Shown piece by piece: positions 9,644 through 21,300 of a stretch of DNA of 64,000 nt. This DNA comes from Coprinus comatus (Eukaryota > Basidiomycota > Agaricomycetes > Agaricales > Agaricaceae). The stretch's first letter is position 1; each line of letters begins with the position of its first letter. The position numbers were made by a program, and so were the translations under genes. The notes under the pieces are model-generated. The model searched no databases, was not told the origin of the DNA, and was given only the letters and a program-made list of their open reading frames with translations. The stretch is taken from positions 620,001-684,000 of the forward strand of contig JAWPGT010000012.1 of assembly GCA_034638255.1 (NCBI GenBank), written 5' to 3'.

Positions 9644-12600
9644 TCAAAGGAAGCTGTCCGTTTTGACAAATTTACGAACAGCTGCTGAATTCCCCTCATG
9701 AAATTTATAAGATACACGGTATGGTTTGGCCGTCTGTTTTTCCGCCGCGGATTTTGAGGTAGTTTTTGTGGTAATCGTAATCGGTCGGCCAAAGAAATCG
9801 GTAGGGACCTTGATTTTTTTTTTGTAAGGTGATGAGCCCACACCTGAAAGTATAATAAACCTACCTTGTCCGCGATATCCTGAAGTTTGATTTTCTGCCG
9901 TTTCTGGTTAGGTTGGGAAGGGTCCGCAACGGCGTCGGTAATAGAGTACCTAGGTGGGACACCACAAAATGGTGTCAGAAACCGGTTTTACGTGGTATTG
10001 GTTAATGAATACACACTTAGCTTGCTCTCCAAAGCTATGTTTGCCTCTCTTTCCCTTATCCACGGCTTCCACGTCTCGAGCCGCTAGCTTGGTGTCAATC
10101 TAGTAGTTCGCTTATTAAGTGGATTATTACATTGCGAATCCACATGACCTACCTCCGTTGCAACTAGTTTCCGCACCGCATATCGTGAAACCGCAATATC
10201 GCTCGCCCTCTTGCCGTCATATGTAATAAAGACATCGATAGGCCTATGTAAAGGCGTGGTCAGTGATTTTTACTAAAGTCCATAGAGTGCAGACATACGG
10301 CTCCAGGCGGTATGATAATTGTCCATCTTCACCTCTTTCTTCGAGGAACCGGAGTTCCAACGCCGCCATTATATCAACCAATCGCTGAAGGACTGCCCTT
10401 TCCTCCGGGCGAATGATTTGGCTATTTACCTACGATGTCAGATCAGTGGCGAGGAACTTGGCAGAATGGACAGCTGACTGACAGGTCTGAGAGGTGGCGA
10501 TATAATTCGATTAATGTATGGCGTGAACTCCAGCTGAAGGGTTGGTGAGCTGACTAGATGTCGATAACCTGCTACCCTATGTAGACATCGGGCCAAGGAC
10601 TCGTAAATTGCTTCATTCGATTTTGTTAGCTTGAGGTGCTAAAAAAGAACGGATCAACAAAATAGTAATTACAATTATTATTATAATACCAACCTCCCAG
10701 TCCACATGGCTTCGTTCCACCCTGCTGGAGCCTCGGGCTTGGAACAATGGGTAGAAGGCAACTAGATTGTAGGGCAAATATGGGAGGATAGCAAACTCTC
10801 CATCCACATACATCGATGAGGACAAAAGATCATAACTAATCAACCATTCAGTAGCACGTTCAAATCGCGATAAATTGGCATCATGTTGCCGTAGTGTCGC
10901 ATAGTGCTCAAAACAACCTAGTAGATATTAGCAACCTGACTTGTCCACTATAGACCTGCTAACCGTTGGCAATAGCCGCTTCTTTTCCACTGGCCTCAAT
11001 TTCATAGCAGAGGCGAGCTGAATATCGAGACTCCTGTTCTTCAGTCAAGCCTAGCTCTTTTACACGCTTTTTGGTTAAAGGAATGAAGATGTCGTTTAGC
11101 GCGGAGAGTGTAGAAACATCCCCTTCTTTCATCCCCACTGTTGCCTTACGAATGACTGGCTCTGTGACTTCCTCTTTTCGTGCTTTGATGAACTAATATC
11201 CTATTCGTTATCAATGATACTGGTAGAAAGATGCGGCGCACCTGCAACGTGTTGATACAGCCGCGGAGGTCACCTTTAGCAATTGCTACCAGTGTGCTCA
11301 AGCCTTGTGCATTAGCTTTGAGCCCTTCTGTGTCACATATTTCTTGTAGACGTCGAACAATGTGAAAATTTGCTGGGCGAGTAAAGCGTACTTGATATGC
11401 ATAAGGCTTGAGCTTGGCAAGTGACGGCGCGTTGATATCATTGCATATACACATGATCGGACGTAAAAGTGGTCTTTGAGTCTCTTTTTGTTGTTTTTGG
11501 CCAGGTCGTTCTGGACATTCCGTTAGATAGTGAAATAACCGTGGTAGAGAGCAAAACAAACTTTTCTTCCTCAACTTGCTCTGTGCAAGTTGGATCAGAT
11601 TGTATATAAATGAACTGGTCTATTGGACAACGGTGAGAATTTGTTCTATGGTTTCGTGAGTGATGAACGTAACCCACATTATCACCAGCTCCAGTGGCGC
11701 CATCAATTTCATCTATCACGACCAGAACTGGTTTTGTACTATGAATTAAAGATCCCGATTCAAGAGTGGGCCGTATACGTTCTTCAACAACATTTCCGCC
11801 TCGTGCATCGCTGATGATGGGTGTAAGCAGATGAAAATGGGGATTATAGGTCAATAATTTCACTTACCTAGCATTAATTTCCATGACATCATAACCTGCA
11901 TGTTGTGCTACTACATGAGCTAGTGTTGTCTTTCCCAACCCCGGAGGACCAGAGATCAAGAGAATCTGCCTCGAAATGAGAATGGGTAGGTGCATAGACC
12001 AAATAAAAGACTACCTTCTCCTTTGGTCTCTGATATTCATCCTCCGCGTTGAAATTCTCATCATCCCTTCGCCTTTTCTTACTCTTCTTTTTACCAAACA
12101 CACAAAAGTCCCATTGCTTTACCCATGCTAATGTCTCCCGTCCCACACGGTCATTACCTATCAGGTCGGTAAAGCAGGAAGGACGATATCGATCCACCCA
12201 AAGAGACTCGTCCATATCATTGTCGGGGTTGAGTATTGTCGGGTCGGTGGCACTGCAAGTATGCATTAATATTAATAGATAGTCACGCATACATGCAGCT
12301 AGATCTTACGCCTGTAGTGCAGCGACAGTTGCAAGTGATAGGTTATCGAGAAGTCGGTGTATTGGTATATCAAGCAAGTCGGAGTAGGGTGAAGAGGATG
12401 ATGATATTTCTGTCTATCAAACTTGCTTGAGATGGAATGCGACAGAAGAGTAGAAAAAATATTACTGGTTGAACCGTTCTTTTCCGTCTTCTAATACATA
12501 CCGTCTTCCCATTGAACGCTGTTGCACGTATTGAGCTGGGGTCGGGTAAATCGAAATTGGTTCCGGATGAACTATCAAGTAACGAGGAAGGTTGACCAAA

Positions 12601-13090
12601 TGTTGTATGTGAATATGAGGGGCTTGTTGGGGTGGACTCTACCTGAACAGTGAGTATTTTAGATCAAGTGCATATATTAAATACACTACCTTCCACCAGA
12701 AGACTCGGAGTGCCAAAACCACCCAGAAGACTTGTTCTTGTGAAGCCCAGAGACGTACTTTCGGTTTGAGTTGTTGATATCGAACCATCGAGGTTGGTCT
12801 CCACTTGCACTTGCTTTTCTTTGGCCTTTGATAGCAGACTGCTTAGAGTAAAGGAAGGAATTTTTGGCTCTACCACTAATGAGTTCGATATGACCAACAT
12901 CGTTATAAATGAATTTACCTGTGGTTAGCGGTTCCTGGGGTATCTCCACATCTTCTTCAATATTATCTGGACCAGAACTTGTGTCTAGAAGTCCGTTGGG
13001 CTTCATTGAGAATAGTCCACCAGTGGAAGTTGTAGCCGTTTCTGTGGTCGAAGGCCCGCCTAAAAGTCCATTGGGGGCAAACAGAGTCAT
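9644..13090 (-). CDS. CTF18: CTF18, large subunit of the alternative RFC clamp loader
   Basis: Ctf18 with Rfc2-5, Dcc1 and Ctf8 loads PCNA and supports sister-chromatid cohesion and the replication checkpoint. The N-terminus [19 protein letters not shown] is low-complexity. The AAA+ core follows: [18 protein letters not shown], a basic insert ([12 protein letters not shown]), Walker [17 protein letters not shown] near 11940, sensor region [18 protein letters not shown], and Walker [12 protein letters not shown] near 11710. The RFC collar includes [19 protein letters not shown] and [12 protein letters not shown]. The C-terminal part has [20 protein letters not shown] and [11 protein letters not shown], ending with the conserved [16 protein letters not shown]. 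Many ~50-nt introns. A Met two codons upstream (13096) is the alternative start. Divergent from the gene at 13321, with 230 bp between. Confidence 0.92.
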
Positions 13091-13320
13091 TTTCACAGAT
13101 ATTCAGCCTTAATGTCGGAGTTGCGCGCGCCAGTGGTAAGTTAAGTAGTAGTTGCGATATCAGAACGCGATGTTAGGTAGACGCGCCCTGGCCAATAATC
13201 AATGTGAGATGAGCGACGTCACATCACATGATGGTGGTATTTGACTGAATCTTTCAATCCAAACAAGATGATCTAATTGGTATCTCTTGGACTATACTTT
13301 GACCCAGACTTATAATCATC

Positions 13321-15580
13321 ATGTCCAGCGGACAGGGCTCAGCCAAAAACCTATCACATGGTAGCCAAGAAGGTATACAATTTACAGCTGACTCTAAGTT
13401 CAATCAACTGAAGGGAATCCAGCATTCAAAGCACTCATAAATTCCATTGCGCCTGAAATTACTCCACAAACAAATGGAAATGGAAAGTTTACCACAGAAG
13501 CCGTCCAGAAGTTATCTGAAAAAATCAAAGAACTAGTCGGGGAAGATGCCGTGAAAGACTTTGAACACCATAGAAACGAGAGGGGTGAGGTACGTTTCGC
13601 TCGATTCTTATATACAATTCACTTATCAACCCCATCTAGTTGTTGAATGAAGAAGGACTTCCTATCATAGACATCACCGAGCCCGTGAACAATGCCGAGG
13701 ACAGGGCATTTGAAAACCCATCTATCATTGATGACGTCCCTTTGATAAATTTAAACTCCATCCCGTCTGTAGCAAAAGAGAAATTACGCCAACAACGTGA
13801 CCGGATTTTGGACATGCTGGAAGAAGAAGAGAAAATGGAAGCTGAACGAGAGGAACGTGCCCAAAGGGAAGAGAGGGAAGCAATTATGCGAAAGCGCAAG
13901 GATGATGCTCGAAATGAGAAAGAGAGGATGCAGAAGGCAAAGGTGCTTCAAAAGAAAATGGGAAAGGCCCTCTTAAACAATATGGGACTACCAGATAGCA
14001 AGGAAATCGAAGATGGTGAGACGGGTCCAAAATTAGATTCGCAGCATCGGGAAGAGCGAAAAAAGACGGTCACATTTGTCGAAACTGACGATGAACCTGG
14101 AAAACCAGATTGGGGAGACGTTACTGCCGCACGACTACGTTCTGGTCAGCGACCAACACTCATGCAAGCCCTACGCCCAAACCATACCCCCGTAAAGCTC
14201 AGTGTAGTTGAACGCAAGCCCGCGGGACAGTCCAGGACAGACTCTAACATTACAGCAGTCTCGACTCCAGACCCAAGAGATTCTGACGATGAATCAGAGC
14301 CCGAGGCTAACTCAGATTATCAACATATGGACGGTAGTGATGGCGGAGACAACCATGAAACGACAGCAACAGAAGAACCTCTTGGTAGCGAAGAAGAGGA
14401 CGGAGAGTTTGAGCTTGAGACTGAGTTTGATTTAGACTTCGCACAACATCAACGAGAGGTGGCCTTAGAATACTACAAGAAACGTAACACCATAGGACAA
14501 GAGGCGGCAAAAGCTATGATGGACCACGTTCACGAAGAGGAAGAGATTGTGAGTTATCTGGACATTAGCGGAGTTTTGCGGTCTTGACTTATTTTTCTTG
14601 AAGGAAGCCACCATTGGGGTTCCATCTCCAAATGAACCCAAACCTTCTGTTTCACGCTTCAAAGCCAATCGTATAGCATCGGCGTATGGTGCATCAGTGC
14701 GAACAGAATCAACATCTCTGGCAGGTTCTGTCGTACCAGAATCGACTGCTAGAACCATCCAGCGAGCGATTCGCTCGGGACGCATCGATGACAATCAAAA
14801 GTTAGTGGGAGGCGACCACGACACCGACAGCGAACCTGAGGTTGAGGGTTTACAAGATACCTTGGAATTGCTCAGAAAGGGCGAAATATATAATATCGGA
14901 CCAGATGGAGAATATCTACACATAGTTCCTCCGTCCAATCTCAAAACTCCAAATCCAAAATTAACAGGTCCATCCGCAATGCTACCTTCTACAAAAATAC
15001 AGGAACCACCGGCATCGCTCCCGCCGCTCAACCGGCCCAAAATTTCCAAGTTCAAAGCAGATCACACATTTGCCGGTCGTTCATCCGCAGGAACGGCGGC
15101 GCCTATTCCACCAATACCAATATCGCGTGCAGCGCGCTCGTCACCTAAACTCCCCTCACGGAAATGGTGCTTGAGAAGAACAAAACGGGAAATAATACAC
15201 TAGAACCTTCTAACAAAAATACAAGAATACCTTCACTCGTACAACCACTCACATCAATGATTGTTGAATCGCCGTCTTTTGCCGGTCCGTCTAATGGAGG
15301 TGTTAACTATGTCAATTATACTTCATCTATGCAGGTTGTCGAGTCTCCCTCGTTTCCTTCCGGTCAACGGATGTCGACCAGCCGGCCTAGCCGGCCTCCC
15401 GAAATTATATCCACAAAACGCCCCGAGGCGCATGTAGGGGCAGCATCAGCATCTAATTCATCAATGCCTATGGCACCCGTAGTTCCTGAAAGAGTTACGC
15501 CCCATGTGGGTTCTGGTAACGCGGAAACGGTACCCAAAAAAGTATCAAGGTTCAAGATGGAAAGGCAAGAACAGCAATAA
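13321..15580 (+). CDS. DUF3835 / URI-Bud27-type protein (with one frame break)
   Basis: Members of this family act in RNA-polymerase and prefoldin-like assembly or translation control; that is family knowledge for Bud27/URI and the link here is tentative. The start MSSGQGSAKNLSHGSQE is joined by an intron to FKALINSIAPEITP. NEEGLPIIDI, a charged coiled coil (about 13790-13970: EKLRQQRDRILDMLEEEEK) and a long acidic disordered region follow. Three short basic motifs characterise the C-terminal region: VSRFKANRIASAYG, ISKFKADHTFAGRS and, at the very end, VSRFKMERQEQQ. No canonical prefoldin core is obvious, unlike human URI. The frame changes at a CCCC run (15152-15155): the upstream frame stops at 15203 while the last ~138 codons continue one frame over, and no intron fits. 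See findings. Confidence 0.6.
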
Positions 15581-15735
15581 ATCACATTGCATCACCCTCA
15601 ATTAGACCATTTATCTCTTATTAACATTCTATTCCAAATACTGCAGTACGTATCCTATATTTACTCTCTTAATGCGATTTTATAGTTAAAAAAATGCAGG
15701 AGTTCACTGAATAAAAAAGAAAACATAAATTTGTA

Positions 15736-15945
15736 TCATGTTAGATCAATCACTTCAATGTTTTCTTGTTTGACATTAGTTTCCCTCCTGCGCCGGCGAT
15801 TTCGGCTGGTTCCCGTAGTGAGATCAATCACTTCAGTCTTTCCTTGCTTGCCTCGGTGATTCCAGTTGGTTTCCATAGTCAAATCAATCACTTCAATGTT
15901 TTCTTGCTTGACAGTATTTTCCATCCTATGATTCCGGCTGGTCCC
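15736..15945 (-). repeat. Imperfect coding tandem repeat (~60-78 bp units)
   Basis: Three units share the DNA core ATTGAAGTGATTGAT plus CTAACA, CTCACT or TTGACT, and flanking AAGCAAGAAAAC and ACCAGCCG(G/A)AATC. Each unit encodes a GTSRN-basic segment, KQEN (or KQGK) and EVIDLT. Confidence 0.8.
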
Positions 15946-17071
15946 TGCACGATTCTAGAAAAAAAAATTAATCCAGTAAACTTGTATTTGGATGTAATCC
16001 TAACCTCAATTCGCCTGTTTTGAAATGAAGCAGACGTTCCGGCGCCCTCTTTCTTAGGCGCCACGGATAAATCAGGTCCAACGGTCTGGGAACGATATCA
16101 TTGGCCATCAAGAGGTCTGTTGGAAGGCAAAAAGTGTAGGTTGAAAGTTGAATGTTTGAAACGCTCCTTCACAGAAATCGTCATAGAAAGAAATCTTAAC
16201 TGCACTCACCAATTGGCCTATACTTGAATTCGAATGTAAGCCAAGGTTCCTTGTCTTGGCGTTCGGCCTGTACCATTTGAGTGAAGGTTGGTACTTCTGA
16301 TATATGCTCTTCACCAAACCTTATTCCGCAAGTGTATGAAAAAAGGTAAGAGGCGTCTAGGACCCACATATATGTGATGTTTACCTGGTGCAATGAATTC
16401 CCATCTTTTTGGAACGTTCATGAACCATTTGGTCATCTAGCACAGGCTGACCGTGTCTATTATCGTATCGTTCACGTTGGGGTGCAACTTTCGTGACCTG
16501 TTGGACTTCAAGCCTCCATAACTTGACTTTAATTACTCCAAGTTCTCTCGTGTTATGAACATGAAGTAAATTGTCGTCCTCTAGAGTATAAAGCAAAGGT
16601 TATGTGGGTGTATCGTTGGAACGAAAAAGTTGAAAACGGACCTGTCACTTGAATTGGCGCAAATATAAAATCTCTATACGTGTGCTCAGATGTGCGTATA
16701 GACGATACTTGACAATGTGTCGGGTGGTTATCGGGGTGATTGTGAGTGTCAAGGATGACATGTTTAGCGCAACGTATGCCGTCAACATGCACATAACCGA
16801 TGAGCGATATATCCCTGGAACTATCATACCAATGCACCGTAAATTTCTGGACGATTTTGGGTCAGTTGAACGTTTTCAAATGGAAGTTGGAACTAACTTT
16901 TCCAACTTCAGAAGCAATCCAACAGGTTACTTGTTGAAAACCTCCGACTTCCGATTGCCGGACGTCGTACACATTTATTGGGGCTGGTTCATCGCCACAT
17001 GTAATCCAAGACTCGTAAGAACCATGGCGAAGCTTGTTCATGATGGTAACGGGGAAACTGGCAGTGGTCAA
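15736..17071 (-). CDS. DUF7918-family protein with C-terminal VIDLT repeat array
   Basis: DUF7918 proteins are basidiomycete-specific and of unknown function. The start MTTASFPVTIMNKLRHG leads into AWVT-like SWITCGDEPAPINVYDV and VTCWIASEVGK; a 51-nt intron joins KFTVHWYDSSRDISLIGYVHVDG. Then RTSEHTYRDFIFAPIQVT, LGVIKVKLWRLEV, VHERSKKMGIHCTRFGEEH, and after the next intron FEFKYRPIG-DLLMANDIVPRP, the family's usual ending. Beyond this comes a tail unlike the usual alanine/proline-rich one: three repeats ending in (E/T)EVIDLT-type sequence, at 15877-15891, 15817-15831 and 15739-15753. The last intron's acceptor is uncertain (ctag near 15957 or ccag near 15939); only the latter keeps the phase of the preceding exon. 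Confidence 0.78.
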
Positions 17072-17579
17072 GTTCTTGGGGTGAAAATAGAGATGATGGG
17101 GAAAGAGAAGAGTTTAAATGAGCTTGTTATATATACTGTATTTCTTGCTGTAATATTAGTACAATACATGCAGGCTGTGCTATACAGTTTGCTATTAGAG
17201 CTTTGCCTCGTGTGCCTCATCAAAGAGCTCAGCGCTTGGCCATCTCTTTGATTTGGTTCTTCTTGTTTTTCATCTAATTCTTTCTTTATCAATTCTTTAT
17301 ACAATCAAGCTCATTGTACTTACTGCTTGAATCGAATAGCGATTCCTTTATTGTTCTTCTATATATTCGTTACTAAGTTACTTCATACACTTCTTGTCTC
17401 TTTCACGTTTACTAGCTACACATGATGTTATTTAATAGGCAAGTCATTATATGATGATGAGGAAGAGTCAAAGACAACCAAGATGAAAAGATGGTGAAAT
17501 CAGCTGTGGCTAAATGAGCATCACATGATAACAATTACTTACATACCACACCAGCACCACACCTCTAACAACACCAATC
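17072..17579. other. Divergent intergenic region
   Basis: Between the DUF7918 gene and the 131-aa gene. T-rich and C/T-rich; nothing else recognised. Confidence 0.4.
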
Positions 17580-18047
17580 ATGAACTCTCCTCCAGACCCA
17601 GGTTCTCCAACATATTCCATGTCTTCATCAGATTCCCCACCACCAGAGCAAGTACCAGCATCCTCAGAACCATTAGAAACCAAATCTTCATCGACAGTAG
17701 CTGGCATCTTTCAACTTGCAAATCAAGTTGCTGCATCCTTAACTGGTGGTGGTAGCGCTTCAAAAAGACGAAATCCACCTAGTCATGGTAGTGGAACAAG
17801 AGATGCACCACCTTCTACTAGAGACTCGAAACTTCGTCGTCGTGGAGATTCTGGTAGAGGAAATTGGGAATCAAGAGGAGAAAGTCAAACTGGCAAGAAA
17901 GATGACTATGTTGATTCTGCTATCATAGATTATATTCGCAAAGGTAATTAAATATTGATATGTTCTGACTCAATTGGACAAACTGATGAATGAAATGCTT
18001 ATATTACAGAAATCGGAGACCCCCTTCTCGATATCTCAACGTCGTAA
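17580..18047 (+). CDS. Small uncharacterised protein, 131 aa, two exons
   Basis: I do not recognise the family. The first exon encodes a Ser/Pro-rich disordered start (MNSPPDPGSPTYSMSSSDSP), a short amphipathic stretch STVAGIFQLANQVAASL, a basic Gly/Ser-rich segment (SKRRNPPSHGSGTRD, SKLRRRGDSGRGNWE) and DDYVDSAIIDYIRK. A single intron (gtaatt to ttacag) joins EIGDPLLDISTS and a stop. The C-terminus reads as the ordered, probably conserved part; without the splice the protein would end in GN. The gene converges on the flippase gene with about 220 bp between stops. No signal peptide or membrane segment. Real gene likely, function unknown. Confidence 0.6.
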
Positions 18048-18267
18048 ATTCAAACGACTTTCTTTTTACTTCGTTGATTTCGTGTAAAACATTGTAGTAA
18101 TACGTATCCAAATCCAAATCTCATTAACTGTTTATCTCCCATTACAATGAAGAGTTTACGCATTGATTAAATTACAAATGATCCCAGACATATAAACCGA
18201 ATAAATACATCGTTACAGATATGATATTAGATGGTCCCTTCTAATCACAGAAAACCTCCATCATCTC

Positions 18268-18365
18268 TTAACTCTTCCCATCTCTACTCTTCCCATTCCC
18301 ATCTCTACTACTTTTCCCCTCTCTACTTTTCCCATCTCTACTTTTTCCCTCTCTACTTTTCGATG
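18268..18365 (-). repeat. KSR(D/E)GKS-coding short tandem repeat
   Basis: Pyrimidine-rich 15-base-like units (variants of tctctacttttccca on the plus strand) encode the repeated basic/Ser tail at the flippase C-terminus. Confidence 0.7.
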
Positions 18366-21300
18366 ATCTCAACAAACTTTTCTTTAGTGAGAACACATGT
18401 GACAAAGTATCCTTCCCTTTCCTTAGCGATCCTCTTCTTTCACTTTGGAATTCTGAAAGATTAGTTTGTATTCTTTGAATAGCCACCCCTCTCTCTTCAG
18501 TCGCAAAATCAAATCCACGATCCACCGAAGTCAATCCAGTAGCCATATCCGTTCTACTAGCAGACCTTATATCCACCGAAGGTCTAAACCTAGGTTCAAT
18601 AGTAGTAATACTATCTCTCCTTGATGTTGTCCTTGATAAAACAGAAGTAGCCGATGGTCTTTGTCCTTGTAACATATTGGCCAAAGGAGAAGCAGATCCT
18701 TTTAAAGGACTTTGCAAATAAGATAGATCTACGCCAGGATTATTTTGACTGATCCATCGTACGATATCAATATCCGTGGGATGGAAACGGAATTGCCATC
18801 CTTTGAAGATGTATCTTGGTGCCATGGCAAGGATGAAAGTGATTGGGAGACAGAGCCAGAAATAGGCGGAATGATATAGGAAATAGTAGTTTCCATATAG
18901 AGATGTAACGGCGTATCCAGGTGCGATGAGAGAATAGATGACCTGATTGTGATAAATAATTGTCAGCGAACGTCTTCGAAAGTTGATGGGGTGTACACGT
19001 ACGGTGAAGATCCAGACAATTATGATACCAATGGAAACAGCAAAAACCATCCACCACGTCCAAGCAGTAGCATTAAATCCGGTATACATGTTGGCAACCA
19101 TAACGGCCGAAATGGCCATTGTCTACAAACAAAAAGAAAGTTAGAAACTTGGACATATACGTATTTTATGAGAAGGATGAACGTACCGTAGAAAATTCCT
19201 CGAGTCTAACGGAGAAGCCATCTTCTCGAGCGCTTATTGAAGAATAAGTATAAAGTATAATAAAGAAAATGAAAACAGACTAAACAAACATCGATCAGTT
19301 CGTCACATCTTCAGAATAATCAATCAAGTTACTCACTTGAACAAGTCCATCAAACATATAAAGAACAAATTTACGAATTCCAAACCAGGAACCTGTACGG
19401 CCATAGTGATATAATTCAGGTACTTGCATGAGTACATGGGCATCTAAAAGAGAAAAGAAAATGAGTTGACGATGTAATAAAATGTATCCCATTTGAAAAC
19501 ATACCTAAAAATCTATCGAACAAGCCGATGCCGATGACAGGTGCAATGGTCCAGATGGAATTCCAAAACAAAATATAGATATAGTCAAACACACTGAATG
19601 AATCAGGTAGAGTTAGTAACAAATACAATTTTTTCGAATATAGGATAAACATACAAAGATGCACTCCAGCCGTTGTAGATTTGGAACCACCAGAGAACAC
19701 CAGTGGGTACCATGTTTTTGTAGAAGAAATTAAGGATCCTAAAAAGGGAATCTAAGTAACATTCCTAGTCGACATCTGCCCATAGTCTACTCACATAGTG
19801 CCGTTGCGTGCGTATGACCAATGCCCATGAACCAAGATCAATTTCTTCAGGAATCGGAACTATGGTAGAAAAAATGATTAGTATAAGAGCATATACTCAA
19901 TGAAACTCTCAAAAAAGTACCTGTGCAATGGCATAATCTGACGAATTAACGGCTTGCAGACCCTCTTCTCCAGAAATGCCGACGCCAACATCGGCAGCCT
20001 TGACAAACAAATATGAGCTCAAAATCTAGGAAACAGTTATAATAAATAAAACATACCTGAATCATACTAACATCATTCGCTCCATCACCAATAGCCAGTG
20101 ACATCGCACCAAGTCCATCTTTGACCAAACGAACGACCAATGCTTTTTGTAGAGGAGACACTCGACAACAAATCACGCCTTCACAAGCAGTTGCAAGAGT
20201 CAGAAGTAAAGCTTTATTTTCTTCATCTGCAAAAGCCTCAAGCAGAGCTGCACCGTCAATGACAAGTACGAAACCTCCACGTCTTGAACCATTATCAGCA
20301 CCAACTATAGAAGCACCAGTAACCATTCTTTGTAGAGGAATTTGTCTATCTCCATCACGAGACACTCTAGGTGATCGAGCCGGTAAGGCTGAAATTTCTG
20401 CAAGTCCAGGGAAAAAATCAGTCATGGCTTTTGCCATTTGAGATTGAACAGGTCTTGGGCCACCGCGAACGATAATGATATTGGATTCAGGGGTGATAAG
20501 ATTTGTACTGCGTCCAATAGCTGTGTTTTTCTATTAAGTAACGCCGTATGAATATTATGAGGGTAACACTACTTACCGATTGCAGTCTCAAGTTTATCAC
20601 CAGTTGCAACCCAGATCTTGATTCCCGCTCTCTTCAAATCCGCAATGGTCTCAGGGACACCGTCTTGTAATTTATCTTCAATGGCGGTAGCACCCAACAG
20701 TCGAAGATCTTGTTCAAGTTCGTTCGATACAGCCTCGATCTGTTCCTCTCGTTTATCCATAGAAATAGTTGCTTCATGATAACGTTGATTCCATGCCTCA
20801 TATTCAGTTTCTAAGGGAAATATTAGCACATTCTTTGTTCAATTAACGATAACATAAACATGAAAAAACTCACCACTGATAACTTTAAAAGCCAAAGTTA
20901 ATGTTCTCAATCCGCCATTGGCAAACTGACTCAAATGTCTTTCTGTTTCCTCTTTCATATCGTCATCGACACCAGGTTTCAGTCTTTCAAATATAACGTT
21001 ATCCGCTCCTTTGGTCAACAAGAACAATCGATTATCATCACCATTCAGCTTCCGAAGTACCACGCTCATCCTCTTTCTCGCACTTGTGAACTCCAAAATA
21101 TTGAGTAATTGATATTTCTCGATTTCATCAGAAGAGGGTGTTCGTAAGCTGAGAACATCGCGATCACGACCAAGGAAAACAAAACCAACATCTGCAGCAG
21201 CTTGTACCAAAGCCTGTTCATCAGGAGATTGAGCCTTGTAAGATACACGACCGGTTTCTGGATCCTCAGCAGCAAGCACAGTATGGCATAATGACAAAAC

